DNA of 64,000 nt from Pseudomonas allokribbensis (GCF_014863605.1 NZ_CP062252.1:5681501-5745500); one strand, 5' to 3'; numbered from the stretch's first letter, positions 1-8,098 are shown. The notes: generated from the letters alone by a model not told the origin. Made by a program: numbers and translations.

Positions 1-570
1 GTGATCTTCGCCTTCCTGTTCGTTGACCTGTTCGACAACTCCGGCACCCTGATCGGCGTCGCCAAGCGCGCCGGCCTGATGGGCAAGGACGGCCACATGC
101 CGAAGATGGGCCGTGCGCTGATCGCCGACAGTACAGCGGCAATGGCCGGTTCGCTGCTGGGCACCTCGACCACCACCAGCTACATCGAATCCGCTGCGGG
201 CGTGAGTGCCGGGGGCCGCACCGGCCTGACCGCCATCGTCGTCGCGATCCTGTTCCTGCTGGCGCTGTTCTTCTCGCCACTGGCCGCCAGCGTGCCGGCC
301 TTCGCCACCGCACCGGCCCTGCTGTTCGTCGCCGTGCTGATGACTTCGGGCCTGGCGGAAATAGACTGGGACGACATCACCGTCGCCGCACCGGTCGTGG
401 TCACCGCCCTGGCGATGCCCTTCACCTATTCCATCGCCAACGGCATCGCCTTCGGCTTCATTGCCTGGACTGCGATCAAACTGCTGTCCGGCCGCGCCCG
501 TGAGCTGAACCCGGCGCTGGTGATCCTGTCGATTCTGTTCGTGATCAAGCTGGGTTGGTTCAACGCATGA
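1..570 (+). CDS. NCS2-family purine permease, 3' part (AdeP/AzgA-like)
   Basis: Inner-membrane nucleobase:proton symporter, probably for adenine or guanine/hypoxanthine. Only the C-terminal ~189 residues lie in the window; the gene continues upstream of base 1. The segment begins in the family signature [15 protein letters not shown], followed by [24 protein letters not shown], both typical of the AzgA/AdeP branch. Several hydrophobic transmembrane stretches follow, for example around residues 75-120 and 130-185. The stop overlaps the trmA start (ATGA), so the two genes are probably co-transcribed. The exact purine specificity cannot be told from this part. Confidence 0.9.
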   Translation: MIFAFLFVDLFDNSGTLIGVAKRAGLMGKDGHMPKMGRALIADSTAAMAGSLLGTSTTTSYIESAAGVSAGGRTGLTAIVVAILFLLALFFSPLAASVPAFATAPALLFVAVLMTSGLAEIDWDDITVAAPVVVTALAMPFTYSIANGIAFGFIAWTAIKLLSGRARELNPALVILSILFVIKLGWFNA

Positions 571-1646
571 CTTTTGATTCCCAGGCCTACGCCGCACAAC
601 TCGAAGACAAGGTCACGCGCCTGCGTGACCTGCTGGCCCCGTTCGACGCACCGGAGCCAGCGGTGTTCGACTCGCCGCTGCAGAACTTCCGTCTGCGTGC
701 CGAATTCCGCCTGTGGCGCGAGGGCGGTGAGCGGCATTACGCGATGTTCTCGCAGGATGACAAACGCACGCCGATCCTGATCGAAGAATTCCCGATCGCC
801 AGCCTGCGCATCAACCAGTTGATGCCGCAATTGAAAGCGGCATGGCAGGCCAGCGCGGCGCTGAGCCACAAGCTGTTCCAGGTGGAGTTTCTGACCACCC
901 TGGCCGGCGACGCGATGATTACCCTGTGCTATCACCGTCCGCTGGACGAGCACTGGCATGCGGCGGCCATCAAGCTTTCGGCGGACCTGGGCGTCAGCAT
1001 CATCGGTCGCTCCAAGGGCAAGCGCGAAGTGCTTGGCCTCGATTACGTGGTCGAGAAACTCGACGTCGGCGGTCGCACTTTCAGCTATCGCCAGCCGGAA
1101 GGCGCGTTCACCCAGCCCAACGGCACCGTGAACCAGAAGATGCTCAACTGGGCATACGAAGCACTGGGCGATCGCAGCGACGATCTGCTGGAGCTGTACT
1201 GCGGCAACGGCAACTTCACCCTGCCGCTGGCGACCCGCGTGCGCAAAGTGCTGGCCACGGAAATCAGCAAGACGTCGGTCAACGCTGCGTTGAGCAACCT
1301 GGCCGAAAACGCTGTGGATAACGTCACCCTGGTGCGCCTGTCCGCCGAAGAACTGACCGAAGCCCTGAACGACGTTCGCCCGTTCCGTCGCCTGCACGGC
1401 ATCGATCTGAAAAGCTACGAGTTCGGCAGCGTGTTCGTCGACCCGCCACGGGCCGGCATGGACCCGGACACCTGCGAACTGACCCGTCGCTTCGACAACA
1501 TCCTGTACATCTCCTGCAACCCGGAGACCCTGGCGGCCAACATCGCCCAACTGCACGACACGCATCGCATTACCCGCTGTGCGCTGTTCGACCAGTTCCC
1601 GTGGACCCACCACATGGAATCCGGCGTGCTGTTGACCCGGCGTTGA
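567..1646 (+). CDS. trmA: tRNA (uracil-5-)-methyltransferase TrmA
   Basis: SAM-dependent methyltransferase that makes m5U54 in the T-loop of tRNA. 359 aa when started at the ATG overlapping the permease stop; the in-frame codons at 555-566 lie inside the permease gene, so 567 is preferred. Visible motifs: [14 protein letters not shown] (SAM-binding loop), [23 protein letters not shown] with the catalytic cysteine, and HHMESGVLL near the C-terminus with the general-base glutamate. The length equals that of the TrmA family, which lacks the N-terminal TRAM domain and Fe-S cluster of RlmD. A terminator follows directly. Confidence 0.96.
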   Translation: MTFDSQAYAAQLEDKVTRLRDLLAPFDAPEPAVFDSPLQNFRLRAEFRLWREGGERHYAMFSQDDKRTPILIEEFPIASLRINQLMPQLKAAWQASAALSHKLFQVEFLTTLAGDAMITLCYHRPLDEHWHAAAIKLSADLGVSIIGRSKGKREVLGLDYVVEKLDVGGRTFSYRQPEGAFTQPNGTVNQKMLNWAYEALGDRSDDLLELYCGNGNFTLPLATRVRKVLATEISKTSVNAALSNLAENAVDNVTLVRLSAEELTEALNDVRPFRRLHGIDLKSYEFGSVFVDPPRAGMDPDTCELTRRFDNILYISCNPETLAANIAQLHDTHRITRCALFDQFPWTHHMESGVLLTRR

Positions 1647-1666
1647 TCGCAGGTGCCAGAAACAAG

Positions 1667-1693
1667 AAAGCCGTCCTGACCGACGGCTTTTTT
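1667..1693 (+). terminator. Rho-independent terminator after trmA
   Basis: AAAGCCGTC, a short loop, then GACGGCTTTTTT, about 20 bases after the trmA stop. It sits between trmA and the convergent DUF2442 gene. Confidence 0.85.
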
Positions 1694-1701
1694 GTGCCTG
1701 T

Positions 1702-2148
1702 TCATGGCACAGGATCGATCTTGCGCGGGCGCCCGCCCTTCCTGCCATTGGCCCGTGCAGCTTCTGCCTTGGCGGCGCTGCTCTGGCGACCATTGCGGGA
1801 AGCGATCACCGAGGCTGCCATGGCCATCAATGGCTGACTGACCGAGATCATGCCGGCGATGGAAACCTGCAGGTCCTTGCCATCGTGGCAAAGGGCAGTG
1901 CCGGCAAAACCGACATTCAACCCAGTGAAGTCTTCCGGTTCGAAATCATCGAATTCCCGGTAGAGATTCACTGGCAGCAGCACGCCGCTGTCGTCTTCAA
2001 AGTGGATGACCAGGCACGGTTTCTGAAAGGCCACCGACACGGCTTGCAGGCTGCTGCGTCGGCGCAGCCCCCCGCGATCGACAGCTTCATCGAGGCGCTT
2101 TTCCGTTACCGGTCGATCAGCATGCAAACCGGCCTTTACTGTTTTCAT
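1702..2148 (-). CDS. DUF2442 protein with C-terminal AT-hook-like tail (putative antitoxin)
   Basis: 148 aa, started at the ATG that overlaps the stop of the upstream DUF4160 gene by four bases; a longer reading frame to 2295 lies inside that gene and is rejected. The middle of the protein (LVIHFEDDSGVLLPVNLYREFDDF...) fits the DUF2442 family. The C-terminus, ANGRKGGRPRKIDPVP, is basic with a GRPRK core like an AT-hook, common in DUF2442 proteins and suggestive of DNA binding. DUF2442 genes are frequently found beside DUF4160 genes, a pairing that resembles a toxin-antitoxin module. The function is inferred; no activity is shown by the sequence. Confidence 0.8.
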   Translation of the reverse strand: MKTVKAGLHADRPVTEKRLDEAVDRGGLRRRSSLQAVSVAFQKPCLVIHFEDDSGVLLPVNLYREFDDFEPEDFTGLNVGFAGTALCHDGKDLQVSIAGMISVSQPLMAMAASVIASRNGRQSSAAKAEAARANGRKGGRPRKIDPVP

Positions 2149-2573
2149 AGTTCGATCTCCACACCTTCCTGAGCACCGACCAGGGCCAGCAAGGTTTTGT
2201 TTTCTTCTGGCTCGTAAAACGCCGATCCGATTCTGAAGGTTGCATTGGTGACTTCGCGCATGACGGCCACTTCGTTCGAGTCCCCGTCCCACCATTGATT
2301 ATCGAGACACGCCGTCTGCAAACGAGTCCACCAGATTCGGCGAGCCCGCCGCAGATGAACGGTTTCACGGAGCGATTGGCGCAGCCCCTCAAGCACTGCA
2401 ATCGGTGGCCGACGCGACAGCGGCACCACATCCCATAACTCCACGCCGTTGTGCCAGAAGCTGAATTTGAAGCGGGCACTCCATGCACCTGAATCTACGT
2501 GCGCATGGGGCGGACAATGTTCGTCTCGCAGCATGATCACCACCGACAATCCCTTGTAACTGCACACTTTCAT
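2145..2573 (-). CDS. DUF4160-family protein (putative toxin partner)
   Basis: 142 aa. The N-terminal part (VVIMLRDEHCPPHAHVDSGAWSARFKFSF) has the DUF4160 pattern of an acidic residue followed by PPHxHV. The rest is longer than a minimal DUF4160 protein and includes a tryptophan-rich segment (WWTRLQTACLDNQWWDGDSN). It is the first gene of a two-gene operon with the DUF2442 gene, sharing an ATGA overlap, so translation is probably coupled. The ATG at 2573 is preceded by GGATGGG as ribosome binding site, and an inverted repeat (TAACC/GGTTA, 2576-2593) covers the same place and could serve autoregulation. A molecular role is not known. Confidence 0.75.
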   Translation of the reverse strand: MKVCSYKGLSVVIMLRDEHCPPHAHVDSGAWSARFKFSFWHNGVELWDVVPLSRRPPIAVLEGLRQSLRETVHLRRARRIWWTRLQTACLDNQWWDGDSNEVAVMREVTNATFRIGSAFYEPEENKTLLALVGAQEGVEIEL

Positions 2574-2777
2574 GCTAACCCATCCGTTAGGTTAAAGAGT
2601 TTCGAAAACTGCCATTCCCTGACAATTCCGACCATCGGCATTGTTGCCTTCAATGGTCATTACGTTTTCGAGCCTAGTGCGGGATTCAGGAAAGCCCCGC
2701 GCAAAATGGTAAGCAGTTCTTTCGCAGCGGCCGCGCATTTGCTACATACGAAGACTCATTCCTCGGTGTAATCAATC

Positions 2778-3689
2778 ATGCAGCGACACTTCGACGATCT
2801 TCAGCTGGGCAGCATCGAGTTGTTTTGCCTGGCCGCCGAGTGCGGCAGTTTCACGGGGGCGGCGCAGGCGGCTTCGGTGACGCCGGCTGCCGTGAGCCGC
2901 TCGGTGTCACGCATGGAGGAACGCCTGGGCGTGCGGCTGTTTGCCCGCACCACCCGCAGTGTGAAATTGACCGACAGCGGCCGGCGCTACTACGAAGAAT
3001 GCCGTCAGGCACTGGCGCAACTGGTCGAGGCGCAACGGGAAGTCATGGGCCAGCAGCAGGAACCGTCCGGCACCCTGCGCATCAGTATTCCTACAACCTA
3101 CGCCCATCATCGGATCCTGCCGCTGCTGCCCGCGTTTCGCGCGCGCTTTCCTCAGGTGAAGGTCGACATGCACATCAGCAATCGCAACATCGACTTCGTC
3201 GGCGAGGGTTACGACATGGCGATCCGCGTGCGGGCCATTCCCGACTCAGGCCTGATCGCCCGCCATCTGGAAGATGCAGCGCTGGTGATGGTTGCCAGCC
3301 CCGATTACCTGAAACGCGCCAGCACGCCAAAAACGCTCGAAGACCTCGAACAGCACGAGTGCATCCAGTACGAATTGCCCAGCAGTGGACGGCGGATCAC
3401 CTGGCTGTTTTACGACGAAGACGCGCCACGGGAAATCCTCGCCGAGGGCAATTTCTGCTGTTCCGATGACGTGCTCGGTGGCGTGACCCTGGCCAGACAT
3501 GGCGCCGGGCTGTTCCAGACTTATCGCTTCATTGTGGAAAAGGAACTGGCCGACGGCTCGCTGGTGGAAGTGCTCAAACCCTACAGCGGGCGTTCGCGAC
3601 CGTTCACCTTGCTGTACCCGCAGAATCGCCACATGCCGCTGCGCGTCAGGGCTTTCATCGATTTTCTGGTGGAGCAATTGCCGCGTTGA
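2778..3689 (+). CDS. LysR-family transcriptional regulator
   Basis: 303 aa DNA-binding regulator. Residues ~12-70 are the winged helix-turn-helix (FCLAAECGSFTGAAQAASVTPAAVSRSVSRMEERLGVRLFARTTRSVKLTDSG). The remainder is the periplasmic-binding-protein-like effector domain (LRISIPTTYAHHRILPLLPAF...). It belongs to the CrgA-like branch, in which the effector domain starts with GTLRIS. It reads in the same direction as aroQ but with a 141-bp gap holding separate promoter motifs. The target is unknown; control of the neighbouring shikimate genes is possible but not shown. Confidence 0.9.
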   Translation: MQRHFDDLQLGSIELFCLAAECGSFTGAAQAASVTPAAVSRSVSRMEERLGVRLFARTTRSVKLTDSGRRYYEECRQALAQLVEAQREVMGQQQEPSGTLRISIPTTYAHHRILPLLPAFRARFPQVKVDMHISNRNIDFVGEGYDMAIRVRAIPDSGLIARHLEDAALVMVASPDYLKRASTPKTLEDLEQHECIQYELPSSGRRITWLFYDEDAPREILAEGNFCCSDDVLGGVTLARHGAGLFQTYRFIVEKELADGSLVEVLKPYSGRSRPFTLLYPQNRHMPLRVRAFIDFLVEQLPR

Positions 3690-3700
3690 CTCTTGCCAGT

Positions 3701-3715
3701 GTGCGATCACCGCAC
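3701..3715. promoter_or_regulatory. IclR/PcaR-like palindrome upstream of aroQ
   Basis: GTGCGATCACCGCAC matches 12 of 15 positions of the box at 7966-7980 and 14 of 15 positions of the box at 10470-10484. It lies about 50 bases upstream of the candidate -10 of aroQ. Binding by an IclR-family regulator is an inference. Confidence 0.5.
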
Positions 3716-3753
3716 ACAAAACAGGACTGTCGATGTAGAGCAATTGATTAAAG

Positions 3754-3774
3754 TAACCAGCTAGTACAATTTAA
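3754..3774 (+). promoter_or_regulatory. aroQ promoter/operator sharing a motif with quiC
   Basis: Reads TAACC-N3-TAGTACA-N-TTTAA. The same 21 positions occur on the minus strand at 7938-7958 upstream of quiC with three mismatches. TACAAT (3765-3770) is a plausible -10 hexamer, so a protein bound at TAACC-N3-TAG would overlap the promoter. The nearby TetR regulator is the obvious candidate ligand. Confidence 0.6.
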
Positions 3775-3807
3775 CTCCACAGGTCGAAACCCTCGACCCA
3801 AGCCAAA

Positions 3808-3815
3808 AACAATAA
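3808..3815 (+). promoter_or_regulatory. Crc/Hfq-type CA motif in the aroQ leader
   Basis: AACAATAA fits the AANAANAA consensus bound by Hfq/Crc in Pseudomonas catabolite repression. It directly abuts the purine-rich AAGTGGAG used as aroQ ribosome binding site. Confidence 0.55.
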
Positions 3816-3830
3816 GTGGAGTTTGCCCCC

Positions 3831-4271
3831 ATGCCCCCTATCGTTCTGGTGCTCAACGGCCCGAACCTGAACCTGCTCGGCACCCGTGAACCGGCGACCT
3901 ACGGTCACGAAACCCTGGCCGACATCTCTGCCCTGTGCGGGCGCGCCGCCGAAGAATTCGGCCTGGCCGTGGAGTTTCGCCAGACCAACCATGAAGGCGA
4001 ACTGCTCGACTGGATTCACGGCGCCCGCCAGCGCTGCGCCGGCATCGTCATCAACCCGGCCGCCTGGACTCACACTTCGGTAGCGATCCGCGATGCCCTG
4101 GTCGCCAGCGAATTGCCGGTGATCGAAGTGCATCTGTCCAACGTCCACGCTCGCGAGCCGTTCCGTCATCACTCGTTCGTCTCGGCCATCGCCACGGCCG
4201 TGATGTGCGGCTTCGGCAGCCACGGTTATCGCCTGGCCCTGGAACATTTCAGCCAGCGTCTGAAGGGGTGA
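3831..4271 (+). CDS. aroQ: 3-dehydroquinate dehydratase, type II
   Basis: Interconverts 3-dehydroquinate and 3-dehydroshikimate. 146 aa, the usual length of a type II enzyme; the start at [17 protein letters not shown] is chosen over one five codons upstream because AAGTGGAG precedes it. [18 protein letters not shown] carries the flexible-loop residues (R, Y); [32 protein letters not shown] and [17 protein letters not shown] hold the substrate-binding and catalytic histidine motifs. It is followed at once by a shikimate dehydrogenase homologue and lies near quiC, so this copy probably serves quinate/shikimate catabolism rather than aromatic amino acid synthesis. Confidence 0.95.
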   Translation: MPPIVLVLNGPNLNLLGTREPATYGHETLADISALCGRAAEEFGLAVEFRQTNHEGELLDWIHGARQRCAGIVINPAAWTHTSVAIRDALVASELPVIEVHLSNVHAREPFRHHSFVSAIATAVMCGFGSHGYRLALEHFSQRLKG

Positions 4272-4276
4272 ACCGC

Positions 4277-5131
4277 ATGATCCGCGACAAAGTCATACTG
4301 GCCGGGCTGATCGGCGCCGGCATCCAGGCGTCACGCACCCCGGCGCTGCATGAACACGAAGGAGACGAACAGGGCCTGCGCTACCTGTACCGTTTGATCG
4401 ATCTCGATCAACTGCAACTGGACAGCAACGCCCTGCCCGACCTGCTGCTGGCCGCCGAACGCATGAACTACACCGGCCTGAACATCACCTTCCCGTGCAA
4501 GCAGGCGATCATTCCGCTGCTCGATGAGCTGTCACCCGAGGCCCAAGGCATCGGAGCGGTCAACACAGTGGTGTTGAAGGACGGCAAACGCGTCGGCCAC
4601 AACACCGACTGCCTGGGGTTCGCCGAAGGATTTCGTCGCGGCCTGCCCGATGTTGCCCGCGAGCGTGTCGTCCAGATGGGGGCTGGTGGCGCCGGTGCGG
4701 CGGTGGCCCACGCCTTGTTGAGCGAAGGCGTACAAAAACTGAGCATTTTTGATGTGGACATTGAGCGGGCCGAAAGCCTGGCCAACAACCTCAATCAGCA
4801 TTTTGGCGCGGGCCGCGCCGTGGCCGGACATGATCTGCCGAGTGCGTTGAGTCACGCTGACGGGCTGGTGAACACCACGCCAATGGGCATGGCCAAACTA
4901 CCGGGCATGCCAGTGCCGGCAGCATTGCTACGCCCAGAGTTGTGGGTGGCGGAGATCGTGTATTTCCCGCTGGAAACCGAACTGCTGCGCAACGCCCGCG
5001 CCTTGGGTTGCCGAACCCTGGATGGCGGCAACATGGCGGTGTTTCAGGCCGTGAAGGCGTTTGAACTGTTCAGCGGCGTGGCGCCGGATGCGCAGCGAAT
5101 GCTGGCGCATTTTCAAAGCATGAAAGGATAA
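4277..5131 (+). CDS. Shikimate/quinate 5-dehydrogenase (AroE-like)
   Basis: NAD(P)-dependent oxidoreductase acting on shikimate or quinate. 284 aa from the ATG at 4277, which has GAAGGGG six bases upstream; a GTG at 4268 overlapping the aroQ stop is the alternative. The N-terminal catalytic domain has NITFPCKQ with the conserved catalytic lysine and GAVNTV; GAGGAGAAVAHAL is the nucleotide-binding turn. The substrate motif reads SRTPALHEHEG instead of the SxSPxxHN of biosynthetic AroE, which places it with catabolic quinate/shikimate dehydrogenase paralogues. It forms an operon with aroQ. Whether it prefers NAD or NADP was not determined. Confidence 0.88.
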   Translation: MIRDKVILAGLIGAGIQASRTPALHEHEGDEQGLRYLYRLIDLDQLQLDSNALPDLLLAAERMNYTGLNITFPCKQAIIPLLDELSPEAQGIGAVNTVVLKDGKRVGHNTDCLGFAEGFRRGLPDVARERVVQMGAGGAGAAVAHALLSEGVQKLSIFDVDIERAESLANNLNQHFGAGRAVAGHDLPSALSHADGLVNTTPMGMAKLPGMPVPAALLRPELWVAEIVYFPLETELLRNARALGCRTLDGGNMAVFQAVKAFELFSGVAPDAQRMLAHFQSMKG

Positions 5132-5137
5132 AACCGT

Positions 5138-5156
5138 GAGGGGGCGACGCCCCCTC
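5138..5156. terminator. Hairpin between convergent dehydrogenase and TetR genes
   Basis: GAGGGGGCG-AC-GCCCCCTC lies in the 33-bp gap between two convergent stops. It has no strong T-run, so termination activity is probable but weak. Confidence 0.45.
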
Positions 5157-5164
5157 GATACCGA

Positions 5165-5842
5165 TCAGGCCTGCAGGTAACGCAGCACCGACTCGCAAAT
5201 CATTTCGCGATGACGCTGCTTGATGGTTTCGTCCGGCAGGTCGATCTGAAAGATCTCACCGAACGTGTGGCGGTTCGACACGCGATAGAAGCAGAACGAA
5301 CTGATCAGCAGATGCACGTCCAGCGCATCGAGCCCGGCCCGGAACACACCTTCAGCGGCACCGCGCGCCAGGATCTCGCCCAGCGAATCGAGGATCGTGT
5401 TGTTCATCGCCTTGATCGCATCGGAACGCTTCACGTATTCAGCGTTGTGGATGTTTTCGATGCAGACGATGCGCACGAAATCGACGTTGCGATCGTGGTG
5501 ATCGAAGGTGAATTCCACCAGGCGCCGGATCGCTTCCACCGGCGGCAGCTCGGCCAGGTGCAGACGGCTTTCGGTGCTGCGGATATCGCCGTAGAGCTTC
5601 TCCAGCACCTCGACGTACAACTGCTCCTTGCTGCCGAAGTAGTAATAGATCATGCGCTTGGAGGTGTGGATACGCTCGGCGATCGCGTCCACGCGAGCAC
5701 CGGACAGGCCCTGCTGGACGAACTCGACGATCGCTTCCTGGAGGATGTTTTCGCGGGTTTTTTCCGGGTTGTTCTTGCGACTCTTGCGCGGCTCTACCGC
5801 TGGTAAAACGGGGGCTGCGGAAAGTTCTGAAGTCATTGTCAT
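5165..5842 (-). CDS. TetR-family transcriptional regulator (quinate/shikimate region)
   Basis: 225 aa. Residues ~28-75 form the TetR helix-turn-helix (TRENILQEAIVEFVQQGLSGARVDAIAERIHTSKRMIYYYFGSKEQLY). The C-terminal two thirds is an all-helical ligand-binding and dimerisation domain. It lies 102 bp downstream of quiC on the same strand and could be co-transcribed with it. Its position between the aroQ operon and quiC makes it the best candidate to bind the motif shared by their promoters (3754-3774, 7938-7958). Related TetR regulators with the KSRKNNPEKTR-type N-terminus occur beside quiC in other pseudomonads. Confidence 0.88.
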   Translation of the reverse strand: MTMTSELSAAPVLPAVEPRKSRKNNPEKTRENILQEAIVEFVQQGLSGARVDAIAERIHTSKRMIYYYFGSKEQLYVEVLEKLYGDIRSTESRLHLAELPPVEAIRRLVEFTFDHHDRNVDFVRIVCIENIHNAEYVKRSDAIKAMNNTILDSLGEILARGAAEGVFRAGLDALDVHLLISSFCFYRVSNRHTFGEIFQIDLPDETIKQRHREMICESVLRYLQA

Positions 5843-5944
5843 TGCGGGCTCACGGCCATCACTGCACAGGCTGGCGATTATGGGCCGCGCGCCCCAGCGA
5901 AGGAAGCCGCGCGACCCGTGTTTAATCCCGCGTTTACGAATTTC

Positions 5945-7846
5945 CTACAACTTCGCCTGGCGAACAGCGCCACTGCGTGCTTTGGCCATTGCCGCCAGTC
6001 GCACCGCGACATTGGCCGCGCCATAACCGGCGTAACCGTTCTTGCGCTGGATGATCTCGAAGAAGAAGCGCCCTTCGAACGGCTCGGTGTAGACGTGGAA
6101 CAACTCGCCGCCCTGAGCATCACGGTCGTAGAGCACGTTGTAGTACGCCAGTTCGCTGAGAAACTCGTCATCGAAATCGAAACGCGCCGCGAGATCATCG
6201 TAATAGTTGAGCGGGATATCCAGCAGCGGTACGCCCGCCTCTTTGGCACGGCTGACCTGAGCAAAGATGTCATCGCAGTCGAAGGCGATGTGATGCACCC
6301 CGGAACCGCGATAACTCGACAGCGCGTGTGAGATCGCGGTGTTGCGGTTCTCGGAAATGTTCAGCGGCAAGCGGATCGAACTGTCGCGACTGCGCAGCGC
6401 GCGACTCTTCACCAGACCGTACGGATCCGGCAGCACCACTTCGTCGTCGGCCTCGAAATCCAGCAGGCTTTTGTAGAACAGCACCCAACTGTCGAGGCTG
6501 TCCGCCGGCAGCGCCATGGCCATGTGATCGATGCGTTTGAGGCCGCCGCGAGCCACCGCATCCGGCAGCAGATTGAAGTCGGTGCCGTAGACATCCGCCT
6601 CTTCATCCACCAGATAAATCAGGCTGCCATCCGGCGCACGCACCGCTGCGAGTTCCAGCTCGTTGGGGCCGACCAGTCCGCGATACGGCTGACCTTTATA
6701 GGCAACGGCGCGGGCCAGCGCACTGGCGCTGTCCTTGACCCGCACGGCGGTGGCGCACAGCGACGGGCCGTGGGACTCGAAGAAACTGTGGGCGAACGAG
6801 TAAGGTTCGGAGTTGAGGATCAGGTTGATATCGCCCTGGCGCAGCAGGCTGACGCTCTTGGAGCGATGCTGCCCAGCCTTGACGAAACCCAGTCGCTCAA
6901 GCCAGTTCGACAGTTTGGCGCCGAGCGCTTCGTCGACGGCAAACTCAAGAAACTCGATGCCGTTGTAGGCGCTGGCCTTCGGCGTCTCGAAGAGGATTTC
7001 GCGGTTATCCACAGGACGGATGTCCTGCTCCAGACGCTGGCGGGTTTTCTCCTCCAGATACAGCAGCGAACGCAGACCGTCAGCCGCATTGGCCCGAGGC
7101 GGCGCGGCACGGAAGCCGTCGTTGAAGATTTCCAGCGACAGCGGCCCGGTGTAGCCGCTCTGGATGATTGGCGCGAGGAAGCCCGGCAGATCGAATTCAC
7201 CCTGTCCCGGGAAGCAGCGGAAATGCCGGCTCCACTCCAGCACATCCATCGCCAGGATCGGCGCGTCGGCCATTTGCACGAAGAAAATCTTGTCGCCGGG
7301 AATCTCGGCAATCGCCCGTGGATCCCCCTTGAGCGACAAGGTGTGAAAGCTGTCGAGCAACACGCCGAGGCTTGGGTGATCGGCTTGGCGCACGATGTCC
7401 CAGACCTGTTGATAAGTATTGACGTGACGACCCCAGGCCAGCGCTTCATAACCGATGCGCAAGCCACGGGCGCCAGCGTGCTCGGCCAGCAGGCGCAGGT
7501 CATCGATGAGGATCTGTTGATCGCCGATACTGTCAGGGGAGGCGTTGCTGCACACCAGCACCAGGTCGGTGCCCAGTTCCTGCATCAGATCGAACTTGCG
7601 TTCGGCCCGCTCCAGGTTGCGGTCCAGACGATCGCGGCGGCAGCCTTCAAAATCGCGGAACGGCTGGAACAGGGTGATGGCAATCCCGAGGTCGGCGCAC
7701 ATCTGCCGGATTTCCCGGGGACTGCCGTCGTAGTACAGAAGGTCGTTCTCGAAAATCTCCACCCCGTCGAACCCGGCCGCGGCAATGGCTTCGAGTTTTT
7801 CCGGCAGGGTTCCGCTCAAGGAAACGGTGGCAATGGATCGCTGCAT
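5945..7846 (-). CDS. quiC: 3-dehydroshikimate dehydratase QuiC (TIM-barrel + HPPD-like fusion)
   Basis: Converts 3-dehydroshikimate to protocatechuate, feeding the beta-ketoadipate pathway. 633 aa with two domains. Residues ~1-280 are a sugar-isomerase-like TIM barrel in which the metal ligands known from the P. putida enzyme are at the expected positions: E134, D165 (with H168), Q191 and E239. Residues ~290-620 are a 4-hydroxyphenylpyruvate-dioxygenase-like VOC region with a complete-looking metal triad (RIDHMAMAL, VHHIAFDCDD, FFEIIQRKNGY). It is divergent from the MFS transporter gene and upstream of the TetR regulator. Confidence 0.96.
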   Translation of the reverse strand: MQRSIATVSLSGTLPEKLEAIAAAGFDGVEIFENDLLYYDGSPREIRQMCADLGIAITLFQPFRDFEGCRRDRLDRNLERAERKFDLMQELGTDLVLVCSNASPDSIGDQQILIDDLRLLAEHAGARGLRIGYEALAWGRHVNTYQQVWDIVRQADHPSLGVLLDSFHTLSLKGDPRAIAEIPGDKIFFVQMADAPILAMDVLEWSRHFRCFPGQGEFDLPGFLAPIIQSGYTGPLSLEIFNDGFRAAPPRANAADGLRSLLYLEEKTRQRLEQDIRPVDNREILFETPKASAYNGIEFLEFAVDEALGAKLSNWLERLGFVKAGQHRSKSVSLLRQGDINLILNSEPYSFAHSFFESHGPSLCATAVRVKDSASALARAVAYKGQPYRGLVGPNELELAAVRAPDGSLIYLVDEEADVYGTDFNLLPDAVARGGLKRIDHMAMALPADSLDSWVLFYKSLLDFEADDEVVLPDPYGLVKSRALRSRDSSIRLPLNISENRNTAISHALSSYRGSGVHHIAFDCDDIFAQVSRAKEAGVPLLDIPLNYYDDLAARFDFDDEFLSELAYYNVLYDRDAQGGELFHVYTEPFEGRFFFEIIQRKNGYAGYGAANVAVRLAAMAKARSGAVRQAKL

Positions 7847-7937
7847 GTTTCAACTCCCGGTGGAGACTTCGGCTACGAGGATTGCGCCGCTTTTATAAGG
7901 TGAGCGAATTATTGGTCCCGGTTTTTCATTGAGCAAT

Positions 7938-7958
7938 TTAAACTGTACTACCCGGTTA
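7938..7958 (-). promoter_or_regulatory. quiC promoter/operator sharing a motif with aroQ
   Basis: On the minus strand it reads TAACC-N3-TAGTACA-N-TTTAA, 18 of 21 positions identical to 3754-3774. TACAGT (7942-7947) fits a -10. The centre is also an imperfect palindrome (ACTAACCGGGTAGT), as expected for a TetR-type operator. Confidence 0.6.
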
Positions 7959-7965
7959 GTTTTGC

Positions 7966-7980
7966 GTGCGATTATCGAAC
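7966..7980 (-). promoter_or_regulatory. PcaR box (exact match) in the quiC/MFS intergenic region
   Basis: The minus strand reads GTTCGATAATCGCAC, identical to the 15-bp PcaR site I recall from the P. putida pca promoters. It covers the -35 position of the candidate quiC promoter, whose own -35 (CGCACG) is poor, as expected for an activator-dependent promoter. Confidence 0.65.
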
Positions 7981-8090
7981 ACAATGCCGGTTTGGCGAAT
8001 TGACGATTTTTCGCCCACTGCCCAACATCCCTTTCACCTTGAGTCCGGATCTGAACCACCGGTCGCAGCGTGCACAAAAAAAGCACACCA

Positions 8091-8098
8091 AATAACAA
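8091..8098 (+). promoter_or_regulatory. Crc/Hfq-type CA motif in the MFS leader
   Basis: AATAACAA fits AANAANAA and lies about 20 bases before the MFS start codon, close to its GGGTGGA ribosome binding site. Confidence 0.5.

Noticed and set aside
426..1793. 455-residue open frame antisense to the permease and trmA
   Set aside because: It is the complement of well-supported coding sequence, with no recognisable domain; long antisense frames are common in GC-rich DNA.
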